Part shown: positions 1-10,087 of the stretch, piece after piece
How the letters are laid out: every line of letters starts with the position of its first letter
Position numbering within the stretch: position 1 is the first letter of the stretch
Assembly: GCA_028583415.1 (NCBI GenBank)
Contig: CM053265.1
Span: 21,770,830 to 21,834,829 of the forward strand
Source: Protea cynaroides
Lineage: Eukaryota; Streptophyta; Magnoliopsida; Proteales; Proteaceae
Reading direction: 5' to 3'
Length of the DNA: 64,000 bases
Notes under the pieces: model-generated
The model's database searches: none
Seen by the model: the letters and a program-made list of their open reading frames with translations, nothing else
What the model was told of the DNA's origin: nothing
Translations under genes and position numbers: made by a program

Positions 1-349
1 GGCATGCCATGGCTGGCCATCTGGTGCCATGGTTGGCCCTCGACCACGTGGTGGCTGCTGCCTATGGTGCCATGGCCCTCGGCCAGGCTGGCTGCCATGG
101 TGGCATGCCACCATGGCACAATGGGTCCCACCCACATTGCTCTCTCCTCTTTCTCTCTCTACAGTCTCTCTTTAATTTCTATTTCTTTAATTGCTTTCTC
201 TTTAATTGCTCATGCCTCACCACAAGAAACACTACCAGTATCATTGCCACATCATCAGAAACTCGGCCACACTATCAGAGAAATCCACAGACACTCTCTC
301 TCATCAAACTTGGTCCGAGTTGCCGACAATTACAATCCAAAGTGCAACA
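1..349 (-). repeat. Copia-1 3' LTR, first 349 bp
   Basis: Positions 1-349 match 8011-8359 with scattered substitutions and no large gaps. On the minus strand the repeat starts with TGTTGCAC directly after a purine tract, as a 3' LTR should. Homology runs off the left edge, so most of this LTR is outside the window. Confidence 0.92.
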
Positions 350-597
350 ATCTCCCCCTTTGGAATTGTTGGCAACTCACTCTGCGCATGAAATATTTCT
401 CCTCCTTTGACAACAAGAACAAAGGAATATGCCACATAGGAGTGTCCACCGCATCTTCCCAATCCTTTGGGCGCTCCATAAACACTAACTCAACACCATA
501 GTAACACAGAAAAATACCAACGGACTCCCCCTGGGTCCTACATAGGAAGCAAAAAAAATAGAACAACCAAACACTGCTCCCCCTCACTCCAAGCTCC
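350..597 (-). other. Copia-1 polypurine tract and 3' untranslated stretch
   Basis: On the minus strand the 248 bases between the RNase H stop and the LTR end in AAGGGGGAGAT (about 350-360), the primer for plus-strand DNA synthesis. No domain is recognisable in the remainder; frames crossing it are chance frames. Confidence 0.8.
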
Positions 598-1776
598 TCA
601 ATGCTTGGGGAGGATAACCACTCCCAACTTCTGTCTCAAGTAATCAAACTGTTCTCTGGGATGTGGCTTTGTGAAGATATCTGCAATCTGCTCTACTGTG
701 GAAATGAACTCTAACTGAACTTCTCCTTCTAGGACCTTCTCTCTCAAGAAGTGATACCGAATGGCTATGTGCTTCGTCCTGGAGTGCATAACTGGATTTT
801 TAGATATATTTATGGCACTAGTGTTATCACAAAACATAGAAATAGGTTTTTCTGACTCAATGCCTAGATCCTTCAACATCTGCTTCATCCATAATACCTG
901 TGTGCAACATGAGGTAGCTGCAATGTATTCTGCCTCTGCCGTAGATAATGACACTGACTCCTGCTTCTTACTGTGCCAAGCCACCAAATTTCTGCCAAGA
1001 TAAAAAGCACCTCCACTAGTGCTCTTTCTATCATCAACACATCCTGCCCAATTTGCATCTGAGTAAGAAGATAATTCCAGATCCTTGCTTTTTGCATACC
1101 AAAGACCATAGTCCATAGTCCCCTTCAGATATATAAAAATTCTCTTCACAGCTACGACGTGTGTCTCTTTTGGGCCAGCTTGATATCTAGCTACCATGCA
1201 AATAGACTGTAAAATGTCTGGCCTTATAGCAGTCAAGTAAAGAAAACTTCCAATCATTGACCTATACATAGTGTGGTCAACTGATGGAGAGTCATCATCT
1301 CTGCTTAGCTTGCAGCTTGTCATCATTGGAGTGCTCATTGGTGTACAGTCTTCCATTGTGAACTTCTTCAATATTTCTTTCACATATTTAATCTGAGATA
1401 AAAAGAATCCATTCTTTAACTGACTGATCTGCAGACCTAAAAAATAAGAAAGGTCCCCAATCATGGACATCTCAAACTCATCTTGCATTCTCTGAGCGAA
1501 GTCTTGACATAATTCATCCTTTTGGCCTGCAAAGATGATATCATCTACATATACAACCACAATTGTCTGACTACCATCAATAGATTTAACATATGAATTG
1601 CTATCAACCAAACCCTTCTTGAAACCCAACTTGCAGAGATAATTATCCAGTCTTGAATACCATACTCTTGGTGCTTGCTTCAACCCATACAATGCTTTCT
1701 TCAGTTTACAAACAAGTGCAGGGTCCTCACTCAATTGGAATCCATCTGGTTGCTCAATGTATACCTCATCTTCCAA
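598..1776 (-). pseudogene. Copia-1 reverse transcriptase (palm/thumb) and RNase H
   Basis: This 392-codon frame is the C-terminal part of a copia polyprotein, which copies element RNA into DNA and degrades the RNA strand. The copia signature KALYGLKQAP lies near residue 27 and the catalytic YVDD at about residues 76-79. The RNase H region keeps its acidic residues: SDANWAG (about 239-245), STAEAEY (about 278-284) and CDNTSA (about 316-321). The listed start is only the first Met after a stop codon (about 1783) that interrupts the frame; the polyprotein continues in frame at 1786-2157. Catalytic residues look intact here, so the damage is the stop codons. It could be read through only at low frequency, if at all. 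Confidence 0.92.
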
Positions 1777-1785
1777 GTCACCATT

Positions 1786-2157
1786 TTAGAAAGCTGACTT
1801 TACATCCATCTGATAAACTTTGAAGTTCTTGTGCACTGCAAAGGCAAGAAACATCCTGATGGCTTCTAACCTAGCCACATGAGCAAATGTTTCTTCAAAA
1901 TCAATGCCCTCAACCTGAGCATATCCTTTACAAACCAATCTGGCCTTATTCCTTACAATTTTACCATCTTCATTGAGTTTGTTCCTGTAGACCAATTTAG
2001 TGCCAATAACATTCTTATCTGTAGGCCTTGGCACTAATTCCCAAGTTTTATTTTTCTCTATTTGATCCAACTCTTCATTCATTGCCTTGAGCCAACTAGC
2101 ATCTTCACATGCCTCTGCAACTGATTTTGGTTCAATGTGAGATAATAAAGAAAACAT
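1786..2157 (-). pseudogene. Copia-1 reverse transcriptase, N-terminal part
   Basis: This 123-codon segment is the beginning of the copia reverse transcriptase domain. It contains WLKAMNEELDQIEKNKTWEL, the standard opening of plant copia RT. It ends in YQMDVKSAF, whose Asp is the first catalytic aspartate (motif A). A TAA then interrupts the frame before the palm domain. The upstream stop at 2158 separates it from the integrase C terminus. Same frame as its neighbours, so only point mutations have broken the polyprotein here. Confidence 0.9.
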
Positions 2158-2718
2158 TTATTTTGGTTGTCTCACCTTCCTTGTTTGCATACCAGTTGAG
2201 GGATCACCAAGAATCAATTGTTCATGATGATTCTTTTTTACTCTGCTTGAGCCACTTTTGTTCTGCCTATCTGCCTCAGAATCTGACTGCTCTTCTCTTT
2301 CTACTGTATCAACCACTGCTCTCTGTTCTGGCACATTTGTCACATTTTGTTCTTTTTCTGTTTCACTGTCATTTTTCTCACTATCCAAATCTTCAAAAAT
2401 AGGAGGATCACTGTTTGACTCTGTAGTTGAATTTTTGTGCTCATCAACTCTCACATCTGCACTCTCAACAATTTTACCAAGATTCTTGTTGTAACATTTA
2501 TATGCTTTGCTCGAGGTGGAGTAGCCAAGAAAAATTCCTTCATCTGCCCTATCATCAAACTTCCCTAAATCATGATTGGTGTTTTTGATATAACATTTAC
2601 TACCAAACACCTTGAAGTGCTTTGCTGTGGTTTTTTTACCAAACCATAATTCATAGGGAGTCTTGTCTTCATGTTGTCTCAACATACACCTGTTCTGAAC
2701 ATATACTGCTGTATGCAC
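2158..2718 (-). pseudogene. Copia-1 integrase C-terminal region
   Basis: About 186 codons corresponding to the end of the integrase core and the linker to reverse transcriptase. The stretch TPYELWFGKK and KVFGSKCYIK followed by GIFLGYS is typical of plant copia integrases just after the catalytic core. The remainder is acidic, low-complexity linker rich in Glu, Asp and Ser. Stop codons on both sides (about 2725 and 2158) are in frame with the neighbouring segments. Confidence 0.88.
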
Positions 2719-2727
2719 TGCTTCTCT

Positions 2728-3615
2728 CTATAATTTGTTCCCCATATCATTTTCTGTCAACATAGTCCTGGCCATCTCTTGAACAGTTCTATTCTTTCTT
2801 TCTACAACACCATTCTGCTTTGGTGTTTTACGAGTTGAAGTCTGTCTCTTGATGCCATTCTCAGAACAAAACTCTGTAAAATTAATCCAGGTGTATTCTC
2901 CTCCCCTGTCAGACCTCAAACATTTAATTTTCTTTCCTGTCTCATTTTCAACTTGAGCTTTGAAGATTTTAAACTTTGCAAGAGCCTCTGACTTATTTTT
3001 CAAGAACATCACCCAAGTCATCCTGGAGTAGTCATCTATGAATAGAATAAAGTACCTCTCTCCTGAGATGCTCTGTGTTCTCACTGGCCCACATAGATCT
3101 GTGTGAACAATCTGAAGTGGTTGAGTAGTATGATAATCTTTTGATTTAAATGACTCGTCTGCTTCCCTTTCTGACAAGATGCACATATGCCATTGGTGGG
3201 CTTCTTCAAAGAAGAGATATCTCTCACAGTTATTGGAAATTTTTGTTAAATTTTCAAAGCCAATATACCCCAATCTTTTGTGCCATAGCCATGTTTCTTC
3301 TTCTTGGCTCAACATGTAATTTTCTTGAAAATCTTTAGACAATGTATAAAGATTTTCTGACGTTCTCTTTCCATTTGCCATCAATTTTTCACTCTCAGTC
3401 CTTCGAATCTCACATCCTTGATCACTGAAAATTACTCTGTGGCCCCTATCACAAAACTGACTGACACTCAATAGATTATGTTTCAAACTTGAAACATAGA
3501 GAACCTCATGAAATTTTACCTTCCCATTGTTGAGACTAATGCTTCCTTTCCCAACAATCTTTGCACCAATATCATTATCAAACTTGACTGAGTCTCCTTC
3601 ATAATGTTGAAGCTT
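2728..3615 (-). pseudogene. Copia-1 GAG-pre-integrase and integrase core
   Basis: The open frame runs from the stop at 3616-3618 to about 2728, with the first Met at 3486. It holds the zinc-binding pre-integrase domain and the DDE integrase core that joins element DNA to the chromosome. Counting from that Met, catalytic residues are visible at Asp130 (HTDLCGP), Asp193 (RSDRGGEY) and Glu229 (NGVVERKNR). In the zinc-binding part the usual His-x4-His is HKRLGY, so the second His has become Tyr, and only one Cys of the Cys pair is obvious. The catalytic triad is present but the HHCC domain looks damaged. Confidence 0.9.
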
Positions 3616-4713
3616 CTAAAGCCTCTTACTATCTCCTGTTATGTGACTCGAACATCCACTGTCAAGAATCCATGGTGTAGAACTATTTTGTGCCTTGAAA
3701 GCTGTCTGTACAACCAAAGAGCTATTTTTTTGAACCCAAACTCTCTTATTTGATTTTGATATTTCATCTTGCTTCTGTCTTGGAATCTTGCTTCTAATTC
3801 TGTCATACTGTCTTTGTGGAGGTGGCATAGGGGGAAAGATGGTTCTGCAGTTCCTTGCTATATGCCCAAAATTGTTACAGTTATAGCACTCAACAAAATT
3901 TTCTTCAAGGGGAGCAAACTGATTTCTACTTTCAAATCTAACTTCTCTCAGATTGAATTTGCAGGTAGCTATCTTGTAACCATAAGTATTGCATTTATAA
4001 CAATATCCCTGAAAATAAGATTTTGGCCTAGAAGGAGCCATGTACCTTATCTGTCTCTGCGGTGCACTAGGATAATTTCCTCCATAGACGTTACTCTTCT
4101 CCACTCTCCTACCTTGCCTTGCATTATTAGTCTGTGTAATATGAACATGATTTTCTTCTTGATCATAAACCATAGCAGCCTTTCCCTTTCCACTCTCTTT
4201 CACGAAAGAGATGGGACCTTTCCTATTTGAGTTTGCATTATTAGAAGTCTCTCCCTTATCAAAACCAAGACCAAATTTTACATTGAAAGGTCTTTGAGAA
4301 TTTATAATCTCATCTAGCTTACTGCTACTAGGGTGCATTGTAGTGTTGCTTGGCTCATTAGGTTTGTTCAATTTTTGTTGTCTTTCAAACTCTTCTTTTT
4401 CATACTCAGTCACCTTTGCTTTTAACAGAATAAATTCCTTCTCAAGCTCTTCAAATTTACTCATCACAGGGGCTTGTATTTCAAGTTGAGCTCTCAAACC
4501 TGTATTCTCAATCATTAATTTGGAGTGGTCTGTAGATACCTGTCCAAGCTGAGTCTTGAGATTTTCAATAATTTTCTTGGACTCTACAACTTGAATTCTC
4601 AAATCTTGAATTAACTTTTTTTGCTTTTTAACTTCTTGTGAGGCAAGCTTATTATATTTTCTTTCTTTCTTGAGTTCCTTCATAGCTGCAGCAAACTCTT
4701 CCTCAAAATTCAC
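3616..4713 (-). pseudogene. Copia-1 gag C-terminal half and protease start
   Basis: This 365-codon frame begins with a long Lys/Glu-rich coiled-coil-like stretch (about residues 1-110). Two zinc-knuckle-like motifs follow: a degenerate one (CYKCNTYGYKIATC, about 238-251, His replaced by Tyr) and a good CCHC (CYNCNNFGHIARNC, about 276-289). The aspartic protease starts near the end with WILDSGCSSH; Asp351-Ser-Gly is the active-site triad. A TAG at 3616-3618 cuts the frame, which continues without a shift into integrase. The Met at 4713 is not a true start: it lies just beyond the plastid insertion that split gag, and in-frame acidic codons continue upstream of it. Confidence 0.88.
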
Positions 4714-4742
4714 CTCACCTTCTTCATCATCACAGATTCAAA

Positions 4743-5078
4743 ATGCCAAAAAAAAAGCATTTACTCCCATATCTTGCATCTATAGTTTTTTTACCCTGGT
4801 GGATCTCTCTCTCGTTTAATAAAAGTCTGGAATCTTGGATTACTAATTGGTGGAATACTAGGCAATCCGAAACTTTTTTGAATGATATTCAAGAAAAGAA
4901 TGTTCTAGAAAAATTTATAGAATTAGAAGAACTCCTCCTCTTGGACGAAATGATAAAGGAATACCCAGAGACACATATACAAAAGCTTCGTATAGGAATT
5001 CACAAAGAAACGATACAATTGGTCAAGATGCACAATGAGGATCATATCCATACTATTTTGCACTTCTCGACAAATATA
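4743..5078 (+). pseudogene. cemA: Plastid cemA fragment inserted in Copia-1 gag (NUPT)
   Basis: The plus-strand translation reads as the first 112 or so residues of the chloroplast envelope membrane protein CemA. Recognisable blocks include LASIVFLPWWISLSFNKSLE, NWWNTRQSETFLNDIQEK, IKEYPETH and MHNEDHIHTILHFSTN. The start is slightly altered (MPKKK). Homology ends abruptly after FSTNI at about 5078, where the antisense of copia gag resumes. The family protein is roughly 230 residues, so about half is present, without its main membrane segments. The length needed to bring gag and pol back into one frame is 1 modulo 3, compatible with a 337 or 340 bp insert. It is a nuclear copy of plastid DNA with no expected function. 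I recognise the family from memory; exact plastid edges need an alignment. Confidence 0.93.
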
Positions 5079-6196
5079 CCAGAGCTTGAAATTTCATTCT
5101 CCTTCTCTTCTTCACTACTAGAGATAGATTCCACAATGCCTTCTTTATTGCTTTTTGAGGAGAATTTTTCTTTATCTTTGTTCTTCTCTTGATCTTCCAT
5201 GAAAACCATGAACAAAGCCTCACTGGGCTCATCTTCTGAGATTTCATCAGAATCATCATCTGAGATTTCAGTGCTTCTCTTAGAGATAAAACTCTTTCTG
5301 TTGGACATGTTTTTCTTGAAGTTGTAGTCTTTCTTTCCTTTAAACGTGCTTTTTCTATCATCTTCATCATCATTGTCAAACTTACTCTTCATTGGGCACT
5401 TTGCAGCGAAGTGTCCAACTTTACCACAATTGAAGCACTTGAATGGAAGCTTGTTCTTATACTTTCCTGTACCCTTCTTCAATTTCCTAGTGAAATGAGT
5501 TGTGGCCTCATCTTCACTTTCTTCCTCATTTGGTTTTTCAGAAATTTTCAGCTTCTTCATAGCCTTGAAAGCTACCTGCTTATCATTAGATGTTCCTGGA
5601 TCAACCTTCATCTCAAAAGTTGTTAAGGCTCTATGAATCTCATCAATATTAATCTGTTCCAAGTCCTTGGTCTCTTCAAGAGCTGATACTTTTGACTCAA
5701 ATTTTGGAGTAAGAGACCTTAAAATTTTCTGACAAACAATATGACTTTTTAGGTCTTTACCAAGTCCTCTAATGGAATTGACCACTTCATTAACGCTGTT
5801 CATGTATTGATCTATGGTCTCATCCTCATTCATCTTTAGATTCTCAAACTGACCTCTAAATGTTTGCAGCTTAACAGTCTTGATCTTCTTATCTCCTTCA
5901 TAAATGTTGATCAGTCTATCCCATACTTCCTTTGCTATCTTGTAGTCCATGATTTTAGCCAGTTCACTATTTGTCAGTCCCCCTTGAATGGCATTGAGAG
6001 CCTTTTTATTATTCTCAAAATTTTTCTTGTCTACTACAGTGGGAGCAATTGTGTCATGTGGAGTGTAGCCATTTTTCACAGAAGCCCAAACATCATAACC
6101 AAGAGATCCTACATAGACCTTCATTCTTCTTTTCCAGAAAACAAAATCCATCCCATCGAACAATGGGGCCTTGTTAGAACCTTTCCCAGGTACCAT
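5079..6196 (-). pseudogene. Copia-1 gag N-terminal half
   Basis: About 374 codons of gag, the nucleocapsid/capsid protein that packages element RNA. Near the N terminus is LFDGMDFVFWKRRMKVYV (about residues 12-29), the usual opening of plant copia gag, followed by a UBN2-type helical region (to about residue 195). A perfect CCHC knuckle, CFNCGKVGHFAAKC, lies at about 254-267. The Met at 6196 is a good start: it lies about 50 bases downstream of the primer binding site with no upstream ATG in frame. The frame runs into antisense cemA near 5078 and ends at 5042, so the last codons are not gag. Confidence 0.9.
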
Positions 6197-6243
6197 ATCT
6201 TTATTCTGATCTTCTCAGTTGCTAATTAAGCGATCACTGAACC

Positions 6244-6257
6244 TGGCTCTGATACCA
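6244..6257 (-). promoter_or_regulatory. Copia-1 primer binding site
   Basis: On the minus strand TGGTATCAGAGCCA is complementary to the 3' end of initiator Met-tRNA, the usual primer in plant LTR elements. It lies 2 bases inside the 5' LTR end. Confidence 0.92.
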
Positions 6258-6259
6258 AT

Positions 6260-8359
6260 TGATGAACTTGATATGACACTGAGAGGGGGGTGAATCAGTG
6301 TCTGAAACTTTTCTCTGATAAATTCATTGCTGCCAAGAGCTAATGGATATCTAATTTTTTTATATACACACAAGCGTATATAAATCCACCTCGCTACCAC
6401 TCAGTGGCCAAGTCTACCAGATTTGCACACCCACCCTGCAAGCCATTCCACATACTTCAAAATATACCAGAAAGTAAACACAAAAAATACAGAGATATTA
6501 CGTGGTTCACCACCACAGTATGTAATGGCTAGTCCACAGTGTAATGCCCTACGGGCTCCGTACTTACTCAATACTCAACTTTTAGTCTCTTATAGACAAG
6601 GATACTAATCCTAGATTTTCTCAGCATAAAACTGAGAAAGCGTAACAACGCCAAGATTCAGGCTTAACAGCCAGTGTCCAGCACCCACTGAACACACCAG
6701 AAATAAAATATTTTTGGGCTTATAAGAATTGCCCTATAATGAAATCCACAAACTAGATAGGTATTCTACTTTTTCTTTTCACCTATACTAGCAATCAATG
6801 CATAGAAAACATTAAAAAAGATAGGGAATGAGAAAATCTCACAACCGATATTCTTGAATGGCCAACAATAATTTTTGAAGCTCCACACTGCTTTGAGAAA
6901 CCTTGAACAGCCTTCAACGATAGTAAAACTTGATTCATAGAGCACACCTTGCTTATAGGCTTCCAATCTCCTCCACACAACCCATAATCACCATGAATGG
7001 AAAAATAAAAAGTCTACCAACCTCTCACAGGGATTCAACAATCCATTGATGAGCAGAGAAGAGGTAGTTGGTGATGAATCATCCCACAGAGCACGAAAAC
7101 CTAAAAAATCCTTCTCTTAAGCTTCAAAGCACTCTTTTCGATTTTTCTCCGCAATATTTAGACTCCCAACAGCGCCCAATGTATAAAAAATCCAAAAATA
7201 TGGAAACTGCAACTTGAGCAGACTAATTTGGAGCTCAGATGAAGAAGTTATGGCAGTTTGAAGTTCGGTCAACCAAAACATTCAAAATGGAATCTTTCCT
7301 TTTATAACTGCGCACCGCGCCGCACGGTAGTCGCGATGCCGATGCGTTATCGAGTTCTGATTCGCGCTCAGGGAATCTTCGGCAGGAACCGTAAGATAAG
7401 CCTTAAAATGGCGGGATTGAACCTGCACCATCGGATCTGGATAAATCACGCCTCCAAAAATCGAAGATCACGTGAAGCGCTGGATCTGAATCTCTTCCGT
7501 CATCGTACCAAACACGCGCCACACCAGATCGATGCGTTCATTTTATGAGATGCGAATCACATTTTTAAAATGCGCTCGTCCAATTAGAAGCCGCGCGATG
7601 GAACCAAGACGCGACCGCTGCGACACATGAGATCTCGCATTTTCAAGCCATCCGATCAGAATCTGGCATGCATGGCACCTTTTTAACAGTCGATTTCGGA
7701 TCTTCTCCATATTTCTCTTCCTAAAATGCCCCTGAGAACCATTTTAGTGGCGTCTGTAACCGGTTTTCTTAATCCAAAAACCCTGTAGAAACGAATTTGG
7801 CTGAGAGAACTTCTCTTTAACCCGAATTAGTCTCTCTCTAGGATTTTCATCTAACACTTGGTGGGCGCTTGCTGGGGGAGCGGCTAGGGGCCATGCGGGA
7901 GTGGGCCTGCGGGCTGCTGTTGTTTGGTGCGTGGCACTGCCTTGTGGCTGGCCATGTGACTGGTTGGTGCTGCTTGTGCGGGCCTGCTGCATGCGGGCCT
8001 GCTACTACCAGGCATGCCATGGCTGGCCATGTGGTGCCATGGCTGGCCCTCGACCACGTGGTGGCTGCTGCCTATGGTGCCATGACCCTCGGCCAGGCTG
8101 GGTACCATGGTGGCATGCCACCTTGGCACAATGGGTCCCACCCACATTTCTCTCTCCTCTTTCTCTCTCTACTGTCTCTCTCTTCAATTTCTATTTCTTT
8201 AATTGCTTTCTCTTCAATTGTTCATTCCTCACCACAAGATTCACTACCAGTATCATTGCCACATCATCAAAAACTCGACCACACTATCAGAGAAATCCAC
8301 AGACACTCTCTCATCAAACTAGGTCCGAATTACCGACAATTACAATCCAAAATGCAACA
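6260..8359 (-). repeat. Copia-1 5' LTR, 2.1 kb
   Basis: The LTR is bounded by TG (8359) and CA (6260) on the minus strand, next to the primer binding site. Its outer 349 bp match window positions 1-349. Plus-strand bases 7861-8130 are GC-rich and full of palindromes (CCATGG, GGCATGCC) with a perfect G-box CCACGTGG at about 8053-8060, also present in the other LTR. The rest is AT-richer and includes TATA-like stretches near 6360-6385. Short frames in this region (for example 7258-7548 and 7869-8491) have no domain and are not genes. Confidence 0.88.
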
Positions 8360-8364
8360 TCCTC

Positions 8365-8830
8365 AAGTGCTCTCACTTCATTTTTTTTAGTGTTTCTAGG
8401 AATTACGTCAAACTACATTGCAGATTTCAATGCGGATTTGCATGGGTTTCGTAGAGCCATGGAGCTAAATATACTGCAACATCTGGATTGAATGTGAGTT
8501 TGCAGCAGTTGTTGACGGTCTAGTAAGGATCACTGCCCCGTGGCAATGCCTGCAAAAGTTGAATAGTCTTGCTTCTTATACTGGTGGAATTCAATGGCAT
8601 ATTAAAAACTATCTTGTAAAGTTAATATTGTGGCTGACAAGCTTGCTACGTTATCGGCTTTTTCCCAAATGTATTGTTAGGGATTTCATGTCCTACTTAT
8701 GGTTTTAGTGAGGTTCTTTGGCATGCCTATGAGCAACCAAGGTTTTGCTTTTCTAAAAGATTAGGTCCTTTCCTACTAATAGGGATGCCGAAGGTGGGGT
8801 AGGATCTTAACCTCTTATTTTTTTGTACTT
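8365..8830 (+). pseudogene. LINE RNase H fragment (unit A)
   Basis: Translated in pieces, this matches the RNase H (RVT_3 type) end of a plant LINE, the same segment that is better preserved at 41625-41957 on the minus strand. Shared features include FRRAMELN, a WIECEFA-like acidic strand, the GGIQWHI turn, and a VADKLA-like motif shortly before the end. Frameshifts break it here, including one just after MELNILQHLD. The upstream part of the LINE was separated by the Copia-1 insertion. Confidence 0.8.
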
Positions 8831-9795
8831 CTTATTTTAATTTTAATTGAAATATCTATATTTAGTGGGAAAAAAGAGGGGGAGAAATGTCTATATTTAG
8901 TGGAAAAAAAAGGGGAAAACTGTCAGGGAAAAACTTGGAAATTCGGTGTTTCCTTTCCTTTTTGCCTTTCTCTATTCCCATTAAGTAAGAGCCATTAGAT
9001 CAGGCCCATGCTATGGGTCGAGCATTGAGCAGCAACTGGCACCTCTCCTGCCGAGGCTTTAGCAGGATGAGAGTTGGATCCATGACTATCACACTTGTGA
9101 AAAAAGCCATGAAATCTGCAGGCTGGTAGTGATCCCCAGAAAAAAATCCATTCCTATAGTCAACCTGCTACTTGTCTATTGGATGGACTGGAATGCATTA
9201 GCTTGTATACCAAACATTACAGTCTGTTCGATGGATGACTGACACCTCTGGGCAACAGGAGACATTCCAGGTCCCTGATCCCCTCCCTATTTATTGTACT
9301 TTTAATCTTTGAGAAGCTGTAATCCAATAATGAATCTCAGAATCTCATAGTCGAACCCCATCAATATGAAGGAAAAAACAGTATCATCTATTTAATTGCA
9401 AAAATTGTCAACGAACTGTACATTACAGAACAAATTATAGGAACAAAATTCTCTCCCAAGGGCCTCCAAGCCCCAATCCCTATTTGACCGAGACTGACCA
9501 TGTACCAAATTAACCATCTCAATCATTTTTTCGGAGTCCAGAAACGCACAAAACATTCATAGGTCAGACGGAACCTATGATAATGGCCTGTAAAAATGGT
9601 TTCGGGTGGGCTGAGTAAAATGAATTGCTGCGCCAAGTTAGCTGCTGAGCTGGTCGCATTGATTACTATGGCTCTCGGAGACGAGGCCGGCAGCGAAAGA
9701 ATGAGCCAACTCTTTCACCTTCTCTGCCTTCATCTTTCCCCTCTTCAGCAGCGGCCTCCCTGAATGCCTTCTTGGTAGGAGGCTCCTTTCTCCAT
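8830..9795. other. Non-coding part of unit A
   Basis: No reading frame with a recognisable domain. A short duplication (GTCTATATTTAGTGG, about 8850-8905) is visible. The same sequence occurs inverted at about 40700-41620, so it belongs to the duplicated unit. Confidence 0.7.
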
Positions 9796-9981
9796 TCATC
9801 GACCTCCAACTGCGCGTGGATTACTGTGAATGTGAGAGAAGAGGGCAGTAAAAGAATGAGCCAACCCTATCACTATCCCTGTCTTTACCCTTCCTCTCTT
9901 TGGAATCGACCGCCCTGAATGTCTCTTTGCTGGAAAGTTTACTCCTCCGTTCACCATCGTCGTTCTCCCACCAGCAGACAT
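9796..9981 (-). CDS. Short 61-codon frame kept in both inverted units (copy A)
   Basis: The predicted protein is basic at the N terminus (AGGRTTM, NFPAKRHSGRSIPKRGRVK) with a hydrophobic stretch (GIVIGLAHSFTALFS) in the middle. The inverted copy at 40514-40693 encodes a 59-residue version; the length difference is two codons in total, with the frame kept. A TATA-like box lies about 100 bases upstream (10078-10087 on the minus strand), and a comparable box sits at the same distance in the other copy. I do not recognise the family. It may be a short host-gene fragment carried by a repeat, or a chance frame kept by recent duplication. Confidence 0.4.
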   Translation of the reverse strand: MSAGGRTTMVNGGVNFPAKRHSGRSIPKRGRVKTGIVIGLAHSFTALFSHIHSNPRAVGGR

Positions 9982-10077
9982 CCTTTTGTCTCTTCGGATC
10001 GTCTTTATTCTTCCTCTCGGGGCTGATTAATGTGATGCCGTTGCGACTTGTGAGGAAGTGGAAGAGCATAAGCCCGA

Positions 10078-10087
10078 TTTTATATAG
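10078..10087 (-). promoter_or_regulatory. TATA-like box upstream of the 61-codon frame
   Basis: The minus strand reads CTATATAAAA about 100 bases before the ATG at 9981. In unit C the matching position reads TCTATATAAG (40407-40416). Confidence 0.5.

Larger units (their letters stand above)
1..8359 (-). mobile_element. Copia-1, Ty1/copia LTR retrotransposon, cut by the window edge
   Basis: Read on the minus strand, the order is 5' LTR (6260-8359), Met-tRNA primer binding site, gag, protease, integrase, reverse transcriptase, RNase H, polypurine tract, 3' LTR (running off the left edge). Integrase before reverse transcriptase defines Ty1/copia. The pol pieces lie in one frame, interrupted by single stop codons at about 3616, 2725, 2158 and 1783. 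The gag N-terminal half is in another frame because plastid DNA separates it. The 5' LTR boundary at 8359 abuts unit A, which continues the homology with unit C, so the element inserted into an existing LINE copy. TCCTC (8360-8364) is the expected target duplication on this side; its partner lies outside the window. Confidence 0.93.

Noticed and set aside
4743..5192. Possible functional nuclear cemA gene
   Set aside because: Only about half the protein is present and the frame runs into antisense gag; there is no sign of a promoter or transit peptide.
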